Shown here: positions 24,201 through 32,200 of the stretch, piece after piece
Position numbering within the stretch: position 1 is the first letter of the stretch
How the letters are laid out: each line of letters opens with the position of its first letter
From: Trissonchulus latispiculum
Lineage: Eukaryota; Nematoda; Enoplea; Enoplida; Ironidae
Assembly: GCA_030248195.1 (NCBI GenBank)
Contig: JASAND010012462.1
Coordinates: 1 to 64,000, forward strand
Direction of reading: 5' to 3'
Length of the DNA stretch: 64,000 nt
Notes under the pieces: generated by a model
What the model was told of the DNA's origin: nothing
Databases searched by the model: none
What the model saw: the letters and a program-made list of their open reading frames with translations, nothing else
Made by a program: the position numbers and the translations under genes

Positions 24201-27200
24201 GATTAATAAACAGCACAAATTTTAACTGTAAATCATTTCGTTTAAAAGGTAAAAATAAAAATATACATACAACAAGTATGGATACAAGACGTACACATGC
24301 ATACGTACATGTACCGATTATTAAATTAAGTTATACTCTGATTGCACTAGTCTATATTTTTTGTTGTTGTATCCACATTCTATGCATGTTTCACCAACCG
24401 CTTTCGATATCTCGGGGGACCACCTTTGAGTGGAGCTGTGGATGAGTGTTTATCACGCAGTCGTAATCGTTGTTAAACGCCTCGGGTAATGGTGAAGACA
24501 ATTATTCGGTGTTAGCTGTCGAGAATCCTAACCTTTTTATAAAAACCTGTAGTGGGGCGTACTGAAAAATCTTGAATCTTTTAAGCCATAACAGTCAACG
24601 TGAAGAGATCAGCTCGGGGTACAACCAGCGGAAGGAATTTGATTTTAGTCTGAGTGCCATCCTTTTAGTCCAGTACCCATCCACGATTATGTTGCAGGGG
24701 TTTGTGGCATATAAAATGTGGTGCAAGCGAACACTTTTTTCTACACGCATTTTGTGCCAGTATTTACCAGCACACGTTAGAGCTAGGGATATTCCTAGCA
24801 ACGCCATTTAAATGCTTCGACAGTTCTGTATAAATTGAATTATGTTCCTTCGGACAGATAAATTGTAAGCGGCTGAGAAACGGCAAATTAACCATGGCCG
24901 CTCATCTATGATTGCAGGACGATTAGTTTTGTACGGGTATGATAAGACAACGGAGCAAATTATGCATAACGGCGTAGCTTTTGTTGGCTAGAAACAACGG
25001 CTGCATGCCAAACGTTGTCATGGTATGATCAACTTACGATCAAATAACCTTGAAATTAATCCGCAAATTGTCGTAGTTAACTGCTTTAGGCGAGAAAAAA
25101 GTAGTTGTTCTTGAGCTTGACGAAGATGTCAAAGAAGACGACCAGCAAGCACTAGAACAGTCCGTGCGTCAACAACTTAAAGTCAGCTCTTCACTGAAAT
25201 TGAAGTTGAATATACAGTCAGGTGTGTTAAAGCAAGCTTTCACTAGATGTCTCTCAGGCAGCTATAGCGAATAGAGAAAAGTACGTATTAATTTATCAGC
25301 TGCAATTGCTTTGTATTGCTTGGGTCGATAATAATATAACATTGATAGCCTTTTTAAGCATGTTATGTTTTAAACAAAGTTGACCAACAGGCGGTAAGTC
25401 ATCAACTCTGTCGAGGCGTTCTGGTTAGACCTGCTAAAACTTGTACCTACAATTTTGTTATAGAGAAGAAGCTAGAAGTTGTCTTTGAACCAGAGACGGA
25501 GGAACAAACTGAAGAAGTTGAAGATGCCAGTGTTGTGCTGAAGGAATTAGTTGTAAAGAAAGCCCTCACTTTGCACAATGCGAGAGGTGAAACTATTAAT
25601 GTAGTTTCTGTTAAAGAAGAAAAATCCAGTGAAGCATCCGATGAAAAGTCTGGCAGTTCTGGTGAGACATTAAGAGAGATTAATTGTGCAGATTGTCGAT
25701 GACGCACTTATAAAATACATATAATTTAATAATATTTGACATAATACAAGACTATATATAATAGAATAAATATATAGTAAACATAATAAAAAATTTTCAA
25801 CCAAGCAAACGAATTCTCTCTTGGAAATTATTCAAAATTTTTTCAACCCATTCAATGACTGCTTTGGTAGAACGCTGCTAACAGAGTATTGCGGTTCTAG
25901 GCGAATCAAACAAATTCTCCCCATTCGGAGTCAGTGAATCTCAGGGAAATGCTGAAAACTACAGCGGTAAACCTTTGAGCTTTGCTGTGATTTTCTCATG
26001 GAATTTAACTGAACATTAGAACTCATAATTTTATTAGCACTATAGCTATACTTGAACTATAATCTATATTACTGTTAGTAATATAATTTATAAGTGCCTA
26101 AAGCACATTTATTTTATGAAACTTTTAAACCCAGTTAAATTGTTTCAGGTCCAAGAATTTTGGTAGTAGAATTTACTGGAACAGCTTTGGAACAAAATGA
26201 AGCATTTCAGCGCTACCTGGAAGCCAGACTTGTATGGTTATTAAGAATCAGAAAGCAATTTTTGGTGAAACTGGAGATAATATCTTGTAAGACGTGTAGC
26301 CACTTTTCATGAATTAAAAAACTGTTAAGCTTAAATTTGATTCGTAAATTTTACATTACAAAGCACAGAGCCATACTGCTAAATCATAGGAAAACAAAAT
26401 GAAAATTCAAGCGAAAGACAACTCACGTGAAATTTGTAAAAGGATGAAGCCGATAGCAGCAGTGAACTTAATACTCGCCTAACGTATATACATAGCCATA
26501 CATATTCATATCTGCCAATTTGAGAACAGTTAAGGCGATTCTGCGATTATGCTGCGCAACATTATAGAATGAGTGTAATTGCCTTAAGGTAAGTCAAACA
26601 ACAATTAAATTGTAGACCTGAAAACAATTACGCTTATAGACAGATTGCGCTTTCTACCTTCACCACGGAAACACTTGTGACAAGTCGAAGTGAGCATTAT
26701 GCAATTCCGCACTCATGCTTAATAGAGGGACCACTGAGTTCAGAATTTGACAGTGCCATGGTGCAAAACTTCCCCTGTGCGAATCCTCCAAGTAGTTTTG
26801 CACTGGTATAAATCTTTCCCCGGGCAAGAAATCAGTCTTGAAACACATTTTCTTTAAGACGGCATCTATGCGCTGTACTAAGGGAGCATCTAGTTCTACT
26901 TTCGCAACCGTGTTGTTGCAAAACGAATGATTGAATGCTTGAAATGGCGGTTATGGTAAATTGTGTTTTAGCTACAACTGTGGAAATCGAAGTCACGAAA
27001 TGGTTTGCTAAGTACTACCTGAATGCTGTCGTTGAGTATGCTTCTAGCAACGAGTTGACTTTACAGCTGCGACAAAACCAAAGTGTCACAATTTCTTCTG
27101 TTTCTGTTGCCGGTAAATAACTATAGAAACTATGAAAATTAGCCTTCACTTTTTAATAGTTCAATACGTAGGTAGCTTTGATGAATACCTTCTTTTTATC

Positions 27201-29265
27201 GTTACATGCAATGCATACGAAACCGCGGCCAATAGAAATGCTTTTGTGACAAGAATGGAAATTAAAGTCATCTCAAGTCATCTTCATCTCATCTCTAGTT
27301 TTGGCGTGTACTCGCTATTGAATAATCAAATTTCGCTGCTCTGCGACATTAACACGCAACATATACAAGATATATGTGCCACATATACAGTTGTATACAA
27401 TTCACTAAAGCCTGTAACATCGGTTCTACGAATTTCAACTTGTTTTAGGTGCTGACGATGATGCGGAGGAAGACGGTGTTACTGTTGACAGTAAGTAGTG
27501 TACAGTAAAATGTGCAGAATGATGATTACATTTTCCTTTAAGAGCAACATATGCAACCTCAAAACAATTATTGCAATTATTTGTTGGCTCAAAAAAGTTG
27601 AAGCGACTATATAAATTGTCGCGACTGTCCGCTGAAGTTTTCATATTTTTGATCTGTATCAAGCTGGAAATAAAGCTTCAATTTGAAGTGTTAAAGTGTT
27701 TTGTAATTATAACATTATGGACATTTCTGTTTTTGACTGCGATGATTCATATCGGAAGTTTATAAAAAAATGCTCAATATGATTTTGTGGTGTGACAATT
27801 TCACTACCAATATCAACGTTTGTGTATCTGTAAACCTACGACGACGACCAGGGAACAGGCTTTTAAGTGGTTTAGAAAAAGGTTTTCTTCAGAAGCTTAA
27901 TGAAACGTAGTCTACATAGTTTCCTGAGCTAACTGGTGAATTTTAATCAGAAGTCAAGTTTCCGGCCGCCCGCATTGTGTTGTAGGATATTTTTAAGATT
28001 TTTCCCAGCGATTTCCTTCTTGGAACCGTAACCATGGCAGTCAGTGGTGTCCGAAATTCTATAAAAATGTCAATACAGTAGTCAGACTGCATGGCCTCAC
28101 TTTCAAGTTTCCGTGCACAAATAAACTCCTGAACACCGTTACACCATCTCGTTTTCATGTTCTGGCGCCATGTTGGTCGTCTGCTGACAGCGCAAGTTTT
28201 TGTCTCCCAAAAAACAATCCTCAAAAACACTATATATTTAGCGAAGATCTATGAGCGACTTTATGTACAAAACAGTTTTGATACCCAAAGCAAGAGATTA
28301 AAATGCTTTGGTTTCCAGAATGGTTTGCATAAATTTTGCATTAGGGAAAACTATCATTTTTTGAAAATTAGCAAAATGTGTGGAATTCGTTAGTTCGTGG
28401 ATTGCTAGAAGTCATGGCTGTTTTGTGTTTAGCCGAAGAACCTGACGAGAGCTATACTGATGCTGATGAAGGTACTTAGGATCCTTTATAAGAAGGATGC
28501 TCTTTAGAATGCATAATGACTAATATGTTTTCTAAGGCGTTTGCTAAGAGCCCTTTTTATGGTTCGAATCCTATGTAAGATCTGAAAATTAATGAATTAG
28601 AATGAAGTAGGCGAATGCAAATCTGACAACCAGGTAATTTGACTGGTTTCTTGCAAGAAGGCCCCGGTCCAGACATCGCAAACCTTGATTAAATTGGGTA
28701 AAATTTGTCAAGAATATGTTTTCGACTACGTTAATTTCGATATTGCGAAATTCTATTTTATCTCGAATCACGATGAAATGTTGTGTGGAAAGTGTTTTAG
28801 AGGCCAGAATCAAAAATTTGCTAGTCTTATCAGCGTTTCCTTAGCATCGTATTAGGTTCGTGACAAGCTTACGCCTTCTGCTTACACCTTTATTTTACAC
28901 TAATAATCCGAACAGCGGAACAGACTTTGGATTCTTGTACTGAATAAAACGAATTTTTGTAAAACATTTCATCGAAATTGAAGGAATAATTTTTGACTCC
29001 TTTTGGTTCGTTGGCGAATCGAATCAATCTAATTTATCCTAATCGACCTGATTTCGCTAATTCGAATTCACCGATGAGAGAAAGCACCCATACCCAATGT
29101 TCACTCCAGTTTGGTCTTAGGTATGCTAAAATTTGGTCAGCGCTTCTAGCAAGTACCTGTAAGACCATGGAGGCGCTTTCCTGAAAGATTTAACTATAAC
29201 TTTTTCTGATTTGTGATGTTTTAGATTTGAAAAAGGACCAAGATGATGACATCGTGCAAAATTAA
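2922..29265 (+). CDS. Gene A: modular secreted-type repeat protein (5' partial, 26 exons seen)
   Basis: Assembled from exons joined at GT...AG sites, all introns phase 1: 2922-3299, 3651-3788, 3932-4072, 4480-4617, 5891-6031, 10162-10308, 12336-12452, 12997-13191, 15784-15915, 16667-16792, 16937-17125, 18263-18379, 18677-18802, 19039-19215, 19684-19743, 20138-20269, 21224-21421, 22658-22789, 22985-23182, 25090-25221, 25464-25661, 26149-26286, 26972-27112, 27449-27490, 28433-28471, 29225-29265. That is 3713 bp, about 1237 residues. Module order is acidic linker, D1, D1, linker, D2, linker, D2, linker, D2, linker, D3, D3, D3, D4, acidic tail. The signal peptide and any D0 module, present in gene B, would lie left of the window. 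I recognise no named family. Function is unknown; secretion is inferred from gene B. The reading frame is open through every exon. Exon choice rests on paralogy, not on transcripts. Confidence 0.85.
3651..3788 (+). CDS. Gene A exon: D1a half-module (copy 1)
   Basis: A 138-bp phase 1-1 exon encodes ETATITLGCSGGELEVS, a helix-like stretch (EATHIKVELLEALQI) and a final strand ending VEITSS. The length and the LGCxGxELEVS signature are the same in the exons at 4480 and at 47356 in gene B. The intron to the partner half D1b is only 143 bp. D1a always has a single Cys. Confidence 0.9.
3932..4072 (+). CDS. Gene A exon: D1b half-module (copy 1)
   Basis: A 141-bp phase 1-1 exon encodes TTIELTVLASVYLEILAEL, then QATVSSESVQF and SGEVVQVISVNGEG. 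The pattern is strand, helix, beta hairpin with a Gly turn. It pairs with the D1a exon just upstream. Matching exons lie at 5891 (gene A) and 47789 (gene B), with the same length and the same ends. Confidence 0.9.
4480..4617 (+). CDS. Gene A exon: D1a half-module (copy 2)
   Basis: The 138-bp exon encodes GNGAIVLGCFGGELEVSSSE, then AAFIKAELLTALELEIS and IVVDIEITSS. It is a duplicate of the exon at 3651, with the same length and phase. The donor at 4618 lies 18 bp from the 7-bp target duplication of a MITE at 4643. Confidence 0.9.
4643..5000. mobile_element. MITE family M1, copy 1, with 7-bp target duplication
   Basis: The element begins CAAGAGTAAATAATA and ends TATGTACTCTTG, which are inverted repeats. 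It is flanked on both sides by the identical 7-mer GTGTAAC (4636-4642 and 5001-5007). The internal sequence is partly self-complementary (TGCTCTGCTTGCTAACG near 4697 against the reverse near 4925-4945). No coding capacity is seen. It lies in the intron between D1a and D1b of copy 2. Confidence 0.85.
5301..5717. mobile_element. MITE family M1, copy 2, foldback with 7-bp target duplication
   Basis: The ends are CAAGAGTACATAATACATAA and its inverse, flanked by identical 7-mers ATCATAC (5294-5300 and 5718-5724). The interior is an almost complete palindrome with runs of C and G near 5390 and 5620. Open frames on both strands here are mirror images produced by the palindrome. It is inserted 300 bp from copy 1 in the same intron. 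Confidence 0.88.
5891..6031 (+). CDS. Gene A exon: D1b half-module (copy 2)
   Basis: The 141-bp exon encodes TTIELTVLGSVYVEVLAELK, then VTVSSQTVQFTSSSGEVVEV and ISVNGEG. It is clearly homologous to the exon at 3932. Its intron to the partner D1a exon was enlarged by two MITEs. The next intron is the longest in gene A (4.1 kb). Confidence 0.9.
6133..7043. mobile_element. TTAA-flanked non-autonomous element (family R1)
   Basis: The left end is TTAAGGTGGTGGTTTCCTTT and the right end reads AAAGGATACCACCACTTAA, an imperfect inverted repeat with TTAA at each border, as in piggyBac-type transposition. No transposase is seen. The interior is shared with 35311-36366 (same orientation) and 23440-24160 (reverse). 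A direct repeat of about 65-70 bp lies inside at 6264-6402. Confidence 0.7.
7044..10161. other. Intron sequence, no gene seen
   Basis: This is the rest of the 4.1-kb intron between D1b copy 2 and the next acidic exon. It contains a GC-rich island at about 8418-8522, built from CCCGCGGGTACC-like units, and a smaller one at 8640-8695 (GGGCCCGGGCC). These islands resemble the cores of hAT-type MITEs, but I could not fix their borders. I see no exon-like frame with family similarity. Confidence 0.5.
10162..10308 (+). CDS. Gene A exon: acidic linker 2
   Basis: The 147-bp phase 1-1 exon encodes 49 residues beginning GISSGDDSDSVESGTDGSAV, rich in Ser, Gly, Glu and Asp. It lies between the second D1 and the first D2 module. 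Several Ser residues precede acidic residues, as in casein-kinase-2 target sites. It begins after CTTTACTCTAG and ends before GTGAGG. Confidence 0.85.
11182..12170. mobile_element. TTAA-flanked non-autonomous element (R1-related)
   Basis: The left end, TTAAGTTGGTGATTCCCTTT followed by GGTCACATA, is the inverse of the right end (TATGTGACC, then AAAGGAATCACCACCTTAA), with TTAA at both borders. The termini resemble those of the element at 6133. No transposase is visible. The interior 11880-12160 shares diverged sequence with 50990-51200. Confidence 0.72.
12336..12452 (+). CDS. Gene A exon: D2a half-module (copy 1)
   Basis: The 117-bp phase 1-1 exon encodes EEKVVLTLEGADLEEGDEEE, then LLKQIKLIVQSAVDLKVLSG. 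The pattern is strand, acidic loop, amphipathic helix, strand. It is 9 bp shorter than the other two D2a exons of this gene. The partner is the exon at 12997. Confidence 0.9.
12997..13191 (+). CDS. Gene A exon: D2b half-module (copy 1)
   Basis: The 195-bp phase 1-1 exon encodes a strand (NQIEVVLREESAEEE), an acidic loop, a helix (VQYLKNLILSGS) and a hairpin (VSLKLANGQDVKVLEAEE). The core LKNLxLSGSVSLKLxNGQ recurs at 16937 and 19039 and, diverged, in the broken exon at 52923. The exon begins after TAACTTTAG and ends before GTATT. Confidence 0.9.
14189..14208. repeat. 20-bp palindrome, copy 1
   Basis: GTCACCCACCGGTGGGTGAC is a perfect palindrome, 16 bp inside the left terminus of the TTAA element. 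A second exact copy follows at 14231. Confidence 0.9.
14231..14250. repeat. 20-bp palindrome, copy 2
   Basis: An exact second copy of the palindrome at 14189, start to start 42 bp apart. The pair mirrors a similar pair near the right end of the element. Confidence 0.9.
14790..15062. mobile_element. GC-rich hAT-like MITE nested in the TTAA element
   Basis: The ends TAGTGTTGTTGCCCGG and CCGGACAACAACTCTA are imperfect inverted repeats. The flanking 8-mers ATCTCTAC (14782-14789) and ATCTGTAT (15063-15070) match at six of eight positions, consistent with an old 8-bp target duplication as made by hAT transposases. The interior is repeated CCGGC and GGCCGG. Confidence 0.65.
15142..15161. repeat. 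20-bp palindrome, copy 3
   Basis: An exact copy of GTCACCCACCGGTGGGTGAC near the right end of the TTAA element. Confidence 0.9.
15198..15217. repeat. 20-bp palindrome, diverged copy 4
   Basis: GTCACCTACCGGTGGCTGAC differs from the perfect palindrome at two positions, one in each arm. It completes the right-hand pair. Confidence 0.85.
15784..15915 (+). CDS. Gene A exon: acidic linker 3
   Basis: The 132-bp phase 1-1 exon encodes ELDGDGEDDANEVTESGGSK and goes on to SATDVSEESGEG. It joins the first and second D2 modules. It starts after the TTGACAG acceptor and ends before GTGACT. The part KSATDVSEESGEG resembles KSAITGGVSDESAEG of the linker at 18263, so these linkers were duplicated together with D2. 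Confidence 0.85.
16667..16792 (+). CDS. Gene A exon: D2a half-module (copy 2)
   Basis: The 126-bp phase 1-1 exon encodes EEGLILTLDDVVLTPGDEEE, then ENILQQLKLVVNSAAEIKVI and SG. It is very similar to the exon at 18677 and so results from a more recent duplication than copy 1. Confidence 0.92.
16937..17125 (+). CDS. Gene A exon: D2b half-module (copy 2)
   Basis: The 189-bp phase 1-1 exon encodes ENQVQVIFATDLTGVGEEGT, an acidic loop, LYLKNLVLSGSVSLKL and SNGQEVKVSQAREVAG. It starts 145 bp after its D2a partner. The helix-hairpin core is nearly identical to the exon at 19039. Confidence 0.92.
17126..18262. other. Intron with diverged tandem motif
   Basis: Between about 17530 and 17830 the phrase TTTTCCTGTGAAT followed by TCGTGG-like sequence recurs at 60-110 bp intervals, which suggests an eroded tandem repeat. 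I see no exon here. Confidence 0.4.
18263..18379 (+). CDS. Gene A exon: acidic linker 4
   Basis: The 117-bp phase 1-1 exon encodes GDSDGDADAAGSSEADGSGS, then KEEQDKSAITGGVSDESAEG. It lies between the second and third D2 modules and is related to the linker at 15784. Confidence 0.85.
18677..18802 (+). CDS. Gene A exon: D2a half-module (copy 3)
   Basis: The 126-bp phase 1-1 exon encodes EESLILTLDNSGLTPGDQEE, then AENILQQLKLIVNSAAEIKV and ISG. It is a near duplicate of the exon at 16667. Just 3' of its donor lies a fossil of the end of a similar exon (18826-18868). Confidence 0.92.
18826..18868 (+). pseudogene. Fossil 3' end of a D2a exon inside the intron
   Basis: The frame reads VFVKSAVQLKVISG, which aligns with the ends of D2a exons (LIVNSAAEIKVISG, LIVQSAVDLKVLSG). 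The position of the donor GT is occupied by GA (18869-18870), so it cannot splice there. It seems to be a remnant of an additional tandem copy. A functional role as a longer exon is unlikely because a working donor lies upstream at 18803. Confidence 0.6.
19039..19215 (+). CDS. Gene A exon: D2b half-module (copy 3)
   Basis: The 177-bp phase 1-1 exon encodes ENQVEVIFAEGAAEEGTEKQ, then a loop, LYLKNLVVSGSVSLKL and SNGQEVKVLEAEEGTG. Length differences among D2b exons (177, 189, 195) lie in the acidic loop before the helix. Confidence 0.92.
19684..19743 (+). CDS. Gene A exon: short acidic linker 5
   Basis: A 60-bp phase 1-1 exon encodes GASRSEEAEAGGGDDDDEGQ. It starts after TGATTTTTCAG and ends before GTTAGC. 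It joins the third D2 to the first D3 module. It is the last separate linker exon before the D3-D4 block. Confidence 0.8.
20138..20269 (+). CDS. Gene A exon: D3a half-module (copy 1)
   Basis: The 132-bp phase 1-1 exon encodes DAQNAVILELAENISEDDQE, then ALEQSVRQQLKVSSSLRLEL and KINSG. It differs from the exon at 22658 at only two bases, both silent. Confidence 0.92.
20397..21173. mobile_element. Inverted-repeat element in the D3 copy 1 intron
   Basis: The left end GGCCGTTTCACCCGATCAAA and the inverse of the right end GGCCGTTTTAGGCGATCAAA match well, and the match extends about 34 bp with five mismatches. The interior repeats ATCAAAGTTTGAT-like motifs near both ends. The matching intron after 22789 lacks it. 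A target duplication is not clear: TTAA precedes the left end but TTTG follows the right end. No transposase is seen. Confidence 0.65.
21224..21421 (+). CDS. Gene A exon: D3b half-module (copy 1)
   Basis: The 198-bp phase 1-1 exon encodes DKRLEVVLVPESEEQVQEAE, then EATILLKELVVKKALTLTNA, RGEAIEVLSVTEEGS and a Ser/Glu/Lys tail. The tail takes the place of the separate linker exons used after D2. The exon ends in A before GTAAGC, so the first codon of the next D3a exon becomes AAT. Confidence 0.92.
22658..22789 (+). CDS. Gene A exon: D3a half-module (copy 2)
   Basis: The 132-bp exon encodes the same peptide as the exon at 20138 apart from its split first codon. The two silent differences are CTA for TTA (Leu) and TCA for TCT (Ser). 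The intron just after both exons also begins alike (GTACATTTCAATATC), so the duplication included flanking DNA. Confidence 0.92.
22985..23182 (+). CDS. Gene A exon: D3b half-module (copy 2)
   Basis: The 198-bp exon encodes DRKLEVVFVPESEEQEQEAE, then EATILLKELVVKKALTLTNA and RGEAIEVLSVTKEGS with a Ser/Lys/Glu tail. The core is identical to the exon at 21224. Differences concentrate in the first strand and the tail. Confidence 0.92.
23440..24160 (-). repeat. Diverged R1 element copy, reverse orientation
   Basis: The reverse complement matches the interior of 6133-7043 and 35311-36366, including the phrase around TTTATACTCAAT and AACATCGATTTCTCAAAAC. Ends were not located. Open frames here belong to the repeat and are not supported as genes. 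Confidence 0.6.
25090..25221 (+). CDS. Gene A exon: D3a half-module (copy 3)
   Basis: The 132-bp phase 1-1 exon encodes SEKKVVVLELDEDVKEDDQQ, then ALEQSVRQQLKVSSSLKLKL and NIQSG. It is clearly homologous to the other two D3a exons but more diverged. The exon starts after CTGCTTTAG and ends before GTGTGT. Confidence 0.9.
25464..25661 (+). CDS. Gene A exon: D3b half-module (copy 3)
   Basis: The 198-bp phase 1-1 exon encodes EKKLEVVFEPETEEQTEEVE, then DASVVLKELVVKKALTLHNA and RGETINVVSVKEEKSS with a Ser/Glu tail. It leads directly to D4. Confidence 0.9.
26149..26286 (+). CDS. Gene A exon: D4a half-module
   Basis: The 138-bp phase 1-1 exon encodes GPRILVVEFTGTALEQNEAF, then QRYLEARLVWLLRIRKQFLV and KLEIIS. 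It is closely similar to the gene B exon at 57524 (GPTTLVLELSGAPLEQSESY). D4 is the least acidic module, with a basic, hydrophobic helix (WLLRIRKQFLVKL). Confidence 0.92.
26972..27112 (+). CDS. Gene A exon: D4b half-module
   Basis: The 141-bp phase 1-1 exon encodes STTVEIEVTKWFAKYYLNAV, then VEYASSNELTLQLRQNQSVT and ISSVSVAG. It pairs with D4a and matches the gene B exon at 57980 (TTIEIELTTWFSAHYMDAVA). Confidence 0.92.
27449..27490 (+). CDS. Gene A micro-exon: acidic tail 1
   Basis: The 42-bp phase 1-1 exon encodes GADDDAEEDGVTVD. It starts after CTTGTTTTAG and ends before GTAAGT. Support comes from the splice sites, the frame, and the matching position of small exons after D4 in gene B. 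Confidence 0.7.
28433..28471 (+). CDS. Gene A micro-exon: acidic tail 2
   Basis: The 39-bp phase 1-1 exon encodes TEEPDESYTDADE. It starts after TTGTGTTTAG and ends before GTACTT. It is short, so confidence is moderate; frame and composition fit the tail. Confidence 0.65.
29225..29265 (+). CDS. Gene A terminal exon with conserved QN-stop end
   Basis: The exon encodes DLKKDQDDDIVQN followed by TAA. Gene B ends DQKKEDDEDFAQN followed by TAG. The shared terminal motif D-x-K-K, acidic run, x-x-Q-N fixes this as the true 3' coding end of gene A. Confidence 0.88.
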
Positions 29266-32200
29266 GCTTACGAGACCGAACATGAACTTGAAATTCGATC
29301 AAATGGCTGATTTCAGAAATCGAACTTACTTTGCTCAAATAGTTGGAAACTTGATGTTTTAGTGTCACACGACTGTCACTTTAAAAACTGTACAGTAATA
29401 CAGAAAGCAGTTGAATTTTGAAAAGCATCTTGAGTTCTAATGTCTTCGCCTATTGTTAAAGATATTTTGATCTGACAAATTGATGCTAAACTTTATTTTG
29501 GCTCACAGAAAACCTTGTCATTTACAAAGCATTTCTCAACTATTTTCTGTGTGACCGTGTCGTATGTTTTAATTTATAGCCTGTTTTATGCTTTGTTTTG
29601 TCTTTAGTTATATTAATATATCTGCAGTCGTGTGTCTATTACTTGCTGGTATCAGGCAAGAATTTCTAAGAAACTAAGAATAACTACAATTAATAACATA
29701 ATAATAATAATAATAATAATATTGCGACCACCAATAGAATTTCGTGTTTTGGAAATTATTATTGGTCTTCCCATTATATGCGTTTCTTTGCTTCTCCCCA
29801 TCAGTCATAGCTAGTATGACTCTCGCTACGAATTATTATATCGTTAACTACTGCATCCAAACTACAATCAAGACTTTTTGTTTTCTGTTTGTAAGTCTCG
29901 ATAAAAGCTACGATCCGAGACAATTCATTTGAATTTCTGATCAATAAGATAATAAGCTTAATATGTTGTGAAATCAGGTGTATGTAAACAAGGAAGATTG
30001 TTCAATATATAGTATCGTTTTTATCGTCCTTTAAGGCAGATGCAGCGTGGCCCTAAATAAGTGTTAATTCCATCAGCTTTCTCTGAAATGGAACCCACAC
30101 ATTAACTGCATGTATATCAGATATAGAGAGCCATTAGAAATGCCAACTATTTATATAAGCAATTTCTAGAATATCAAGCTGTATTGGCTGGACTGTCCAG
30201 TTGGACTGTAATTAAGCAGACACAGCTTTGTTGCCTCCCATCCATGGAATCTTGCTTGGTTTGTGTTAGAGTTGGCGAATGGGATTTTTTCGAGGAGTCA
30301 TCCCATCCCCTCCACTTGAAAACATTTCTTTCCATCCCATCCCATCCCACTTATGTACTGAAAATTTAGAATAATCCCAGGTTATCCCACATAGGCTGAA
30401 ACTTGAATACAAAATCGGGCAAGTGTTTAAAATCGGTGAGCAGGCTCGATAGCTTTGCCATACACACACGCAGCAGAAATTCTTTATGAAAAAATGGAAA
30501 TATGTTAAATACTTGTCGCAGATTTGAAAAGATCAGAAACTATTGTATCCACTTTGAATCCAACAAAAATTTCGAGTTCGCGTTCGAGAAAAGGTCTGGC
30601 CCAAGGTTTTTTCCAAAACCGTACTTGTTTTCGGTGCATGGTTTGTGTACTCAATTTCTTCTAACAGACGCACAACCTCTCTATGAAACCAATTAAATCC
30701 TAGCAATTAAGGGTATTAGTTGAATGCAATGTTCGACTATTCTCTGCAGAAACTCCATTGCCATGTAAATTTAGATTTCCCTAAGTTTTCTAATTCGCTA
30801 ACCTCTAAACAATCGTATAGCCATTAACTTCCAACAACTGAGTAAATATAAAGAGTGCGGGCCCGGCCTAAGTCCGGCCCGAGCCCGAGCCCGGGCCGAG
30901 AAATTTGTTAGTGCCACAAGCACAACCCTAGCCGCAACTCGAACACCCCGGAAATCTCTCGACTTCTAAAGACTTAAATAAACGTGACCCGCCTGCTAAA
31001 GTGTCCAAACGACTTCTACAAGTACTGGCAAAACCTCGTCTGAACGGCAGGGAAACAGTAGGGGAAAGTCCAATGACAACCAAACCAACTATAGCATAGG
31101 GATACCCTTCAGAAATTATATATCTTCGCGTTCAAAACCATAACACCAAAGGTTCTTTAGTGTAAAGTATGAATTCAGACGGAGACTTTGTGAAGTTTTA
31201 TGATTTAGTTATAACAGTGTGTTTAAGATTCATTTAAAGATGGGTTTTAGGAACGCTTATAACAACATCAACATTGCATCTCTTCAGAGCTTATTGAACC
31301 AGTCTCTACGAGTGCCTGAAATATGACAGGAAAGGCAAAAGTGTTTCTGGACATAGCAAATGCAGCGTATTGGTGTTAACAACAAAATACGAAAGCGAAC
31401 TACGAAGCAAGTATTATTAGTAGCAAAAGTAAGCTCGAGGTGGGCTGGAAAGAACAAGTGATGAGCATCAAATTTATTAAAATATCGTGATTTTAGAAAG
31501 ACTAGAGCGTGTAGAAGGGAGAACATATCGCAGCAGTATATGCCTGACCATAAAGCATACCAGCTTCGTATTGATTCTCAGCAGCGACCTACAATTGCAC
31601 CCTCGCGATGTGCTATGCATTTCTTGTTGAAAATATTGGGTTTGAAGTCATGTGTCAGCTCAGTTTACCATGGCACAGTTGGATAGAGGCCTTGAGCGGA
31701 AAGTCCAAGACGGCGGGATTGAGTACCACCAATTTCCAGATGTTTTTGGACGCTTGGCGATATGCAACTTTCCCTGACTCTTGACCTTCTCCTTGACGTG
31801 AAATTCTGAAGGATAAAGAAACTTTCCCAAAGAAATCAGAATAAAGCGGTAATTTGGCTCGAAGACGCAAAAACCACCGCCATTCAATCAACCATCAACA
31901 TTATCAGAACAGTGGATGTCAACTTTCACTGTACAGATCGTGTTTGAGTTTTTGTTTGGCTGCCGAAAATATTTTGGGAGCGGCTCCCCGCCCTGCACCT
32001 TGCCCTCATGTCCATGAATGCAGGCCAGTCTAGTGAAAATTGCAGGTTTGTCTTGTAACATACTACATACAATTGTAGAAAAAGTCGGAAAACTGCAGGT
32101 TTCCTTAGTATTTGCTACTGTCCTGTTCAAAATTACACTGGGTTGCATGCGTGTGCTCGTTCACTTATACGCAAACGTGATACTTGTCTGCTCGCAATAT

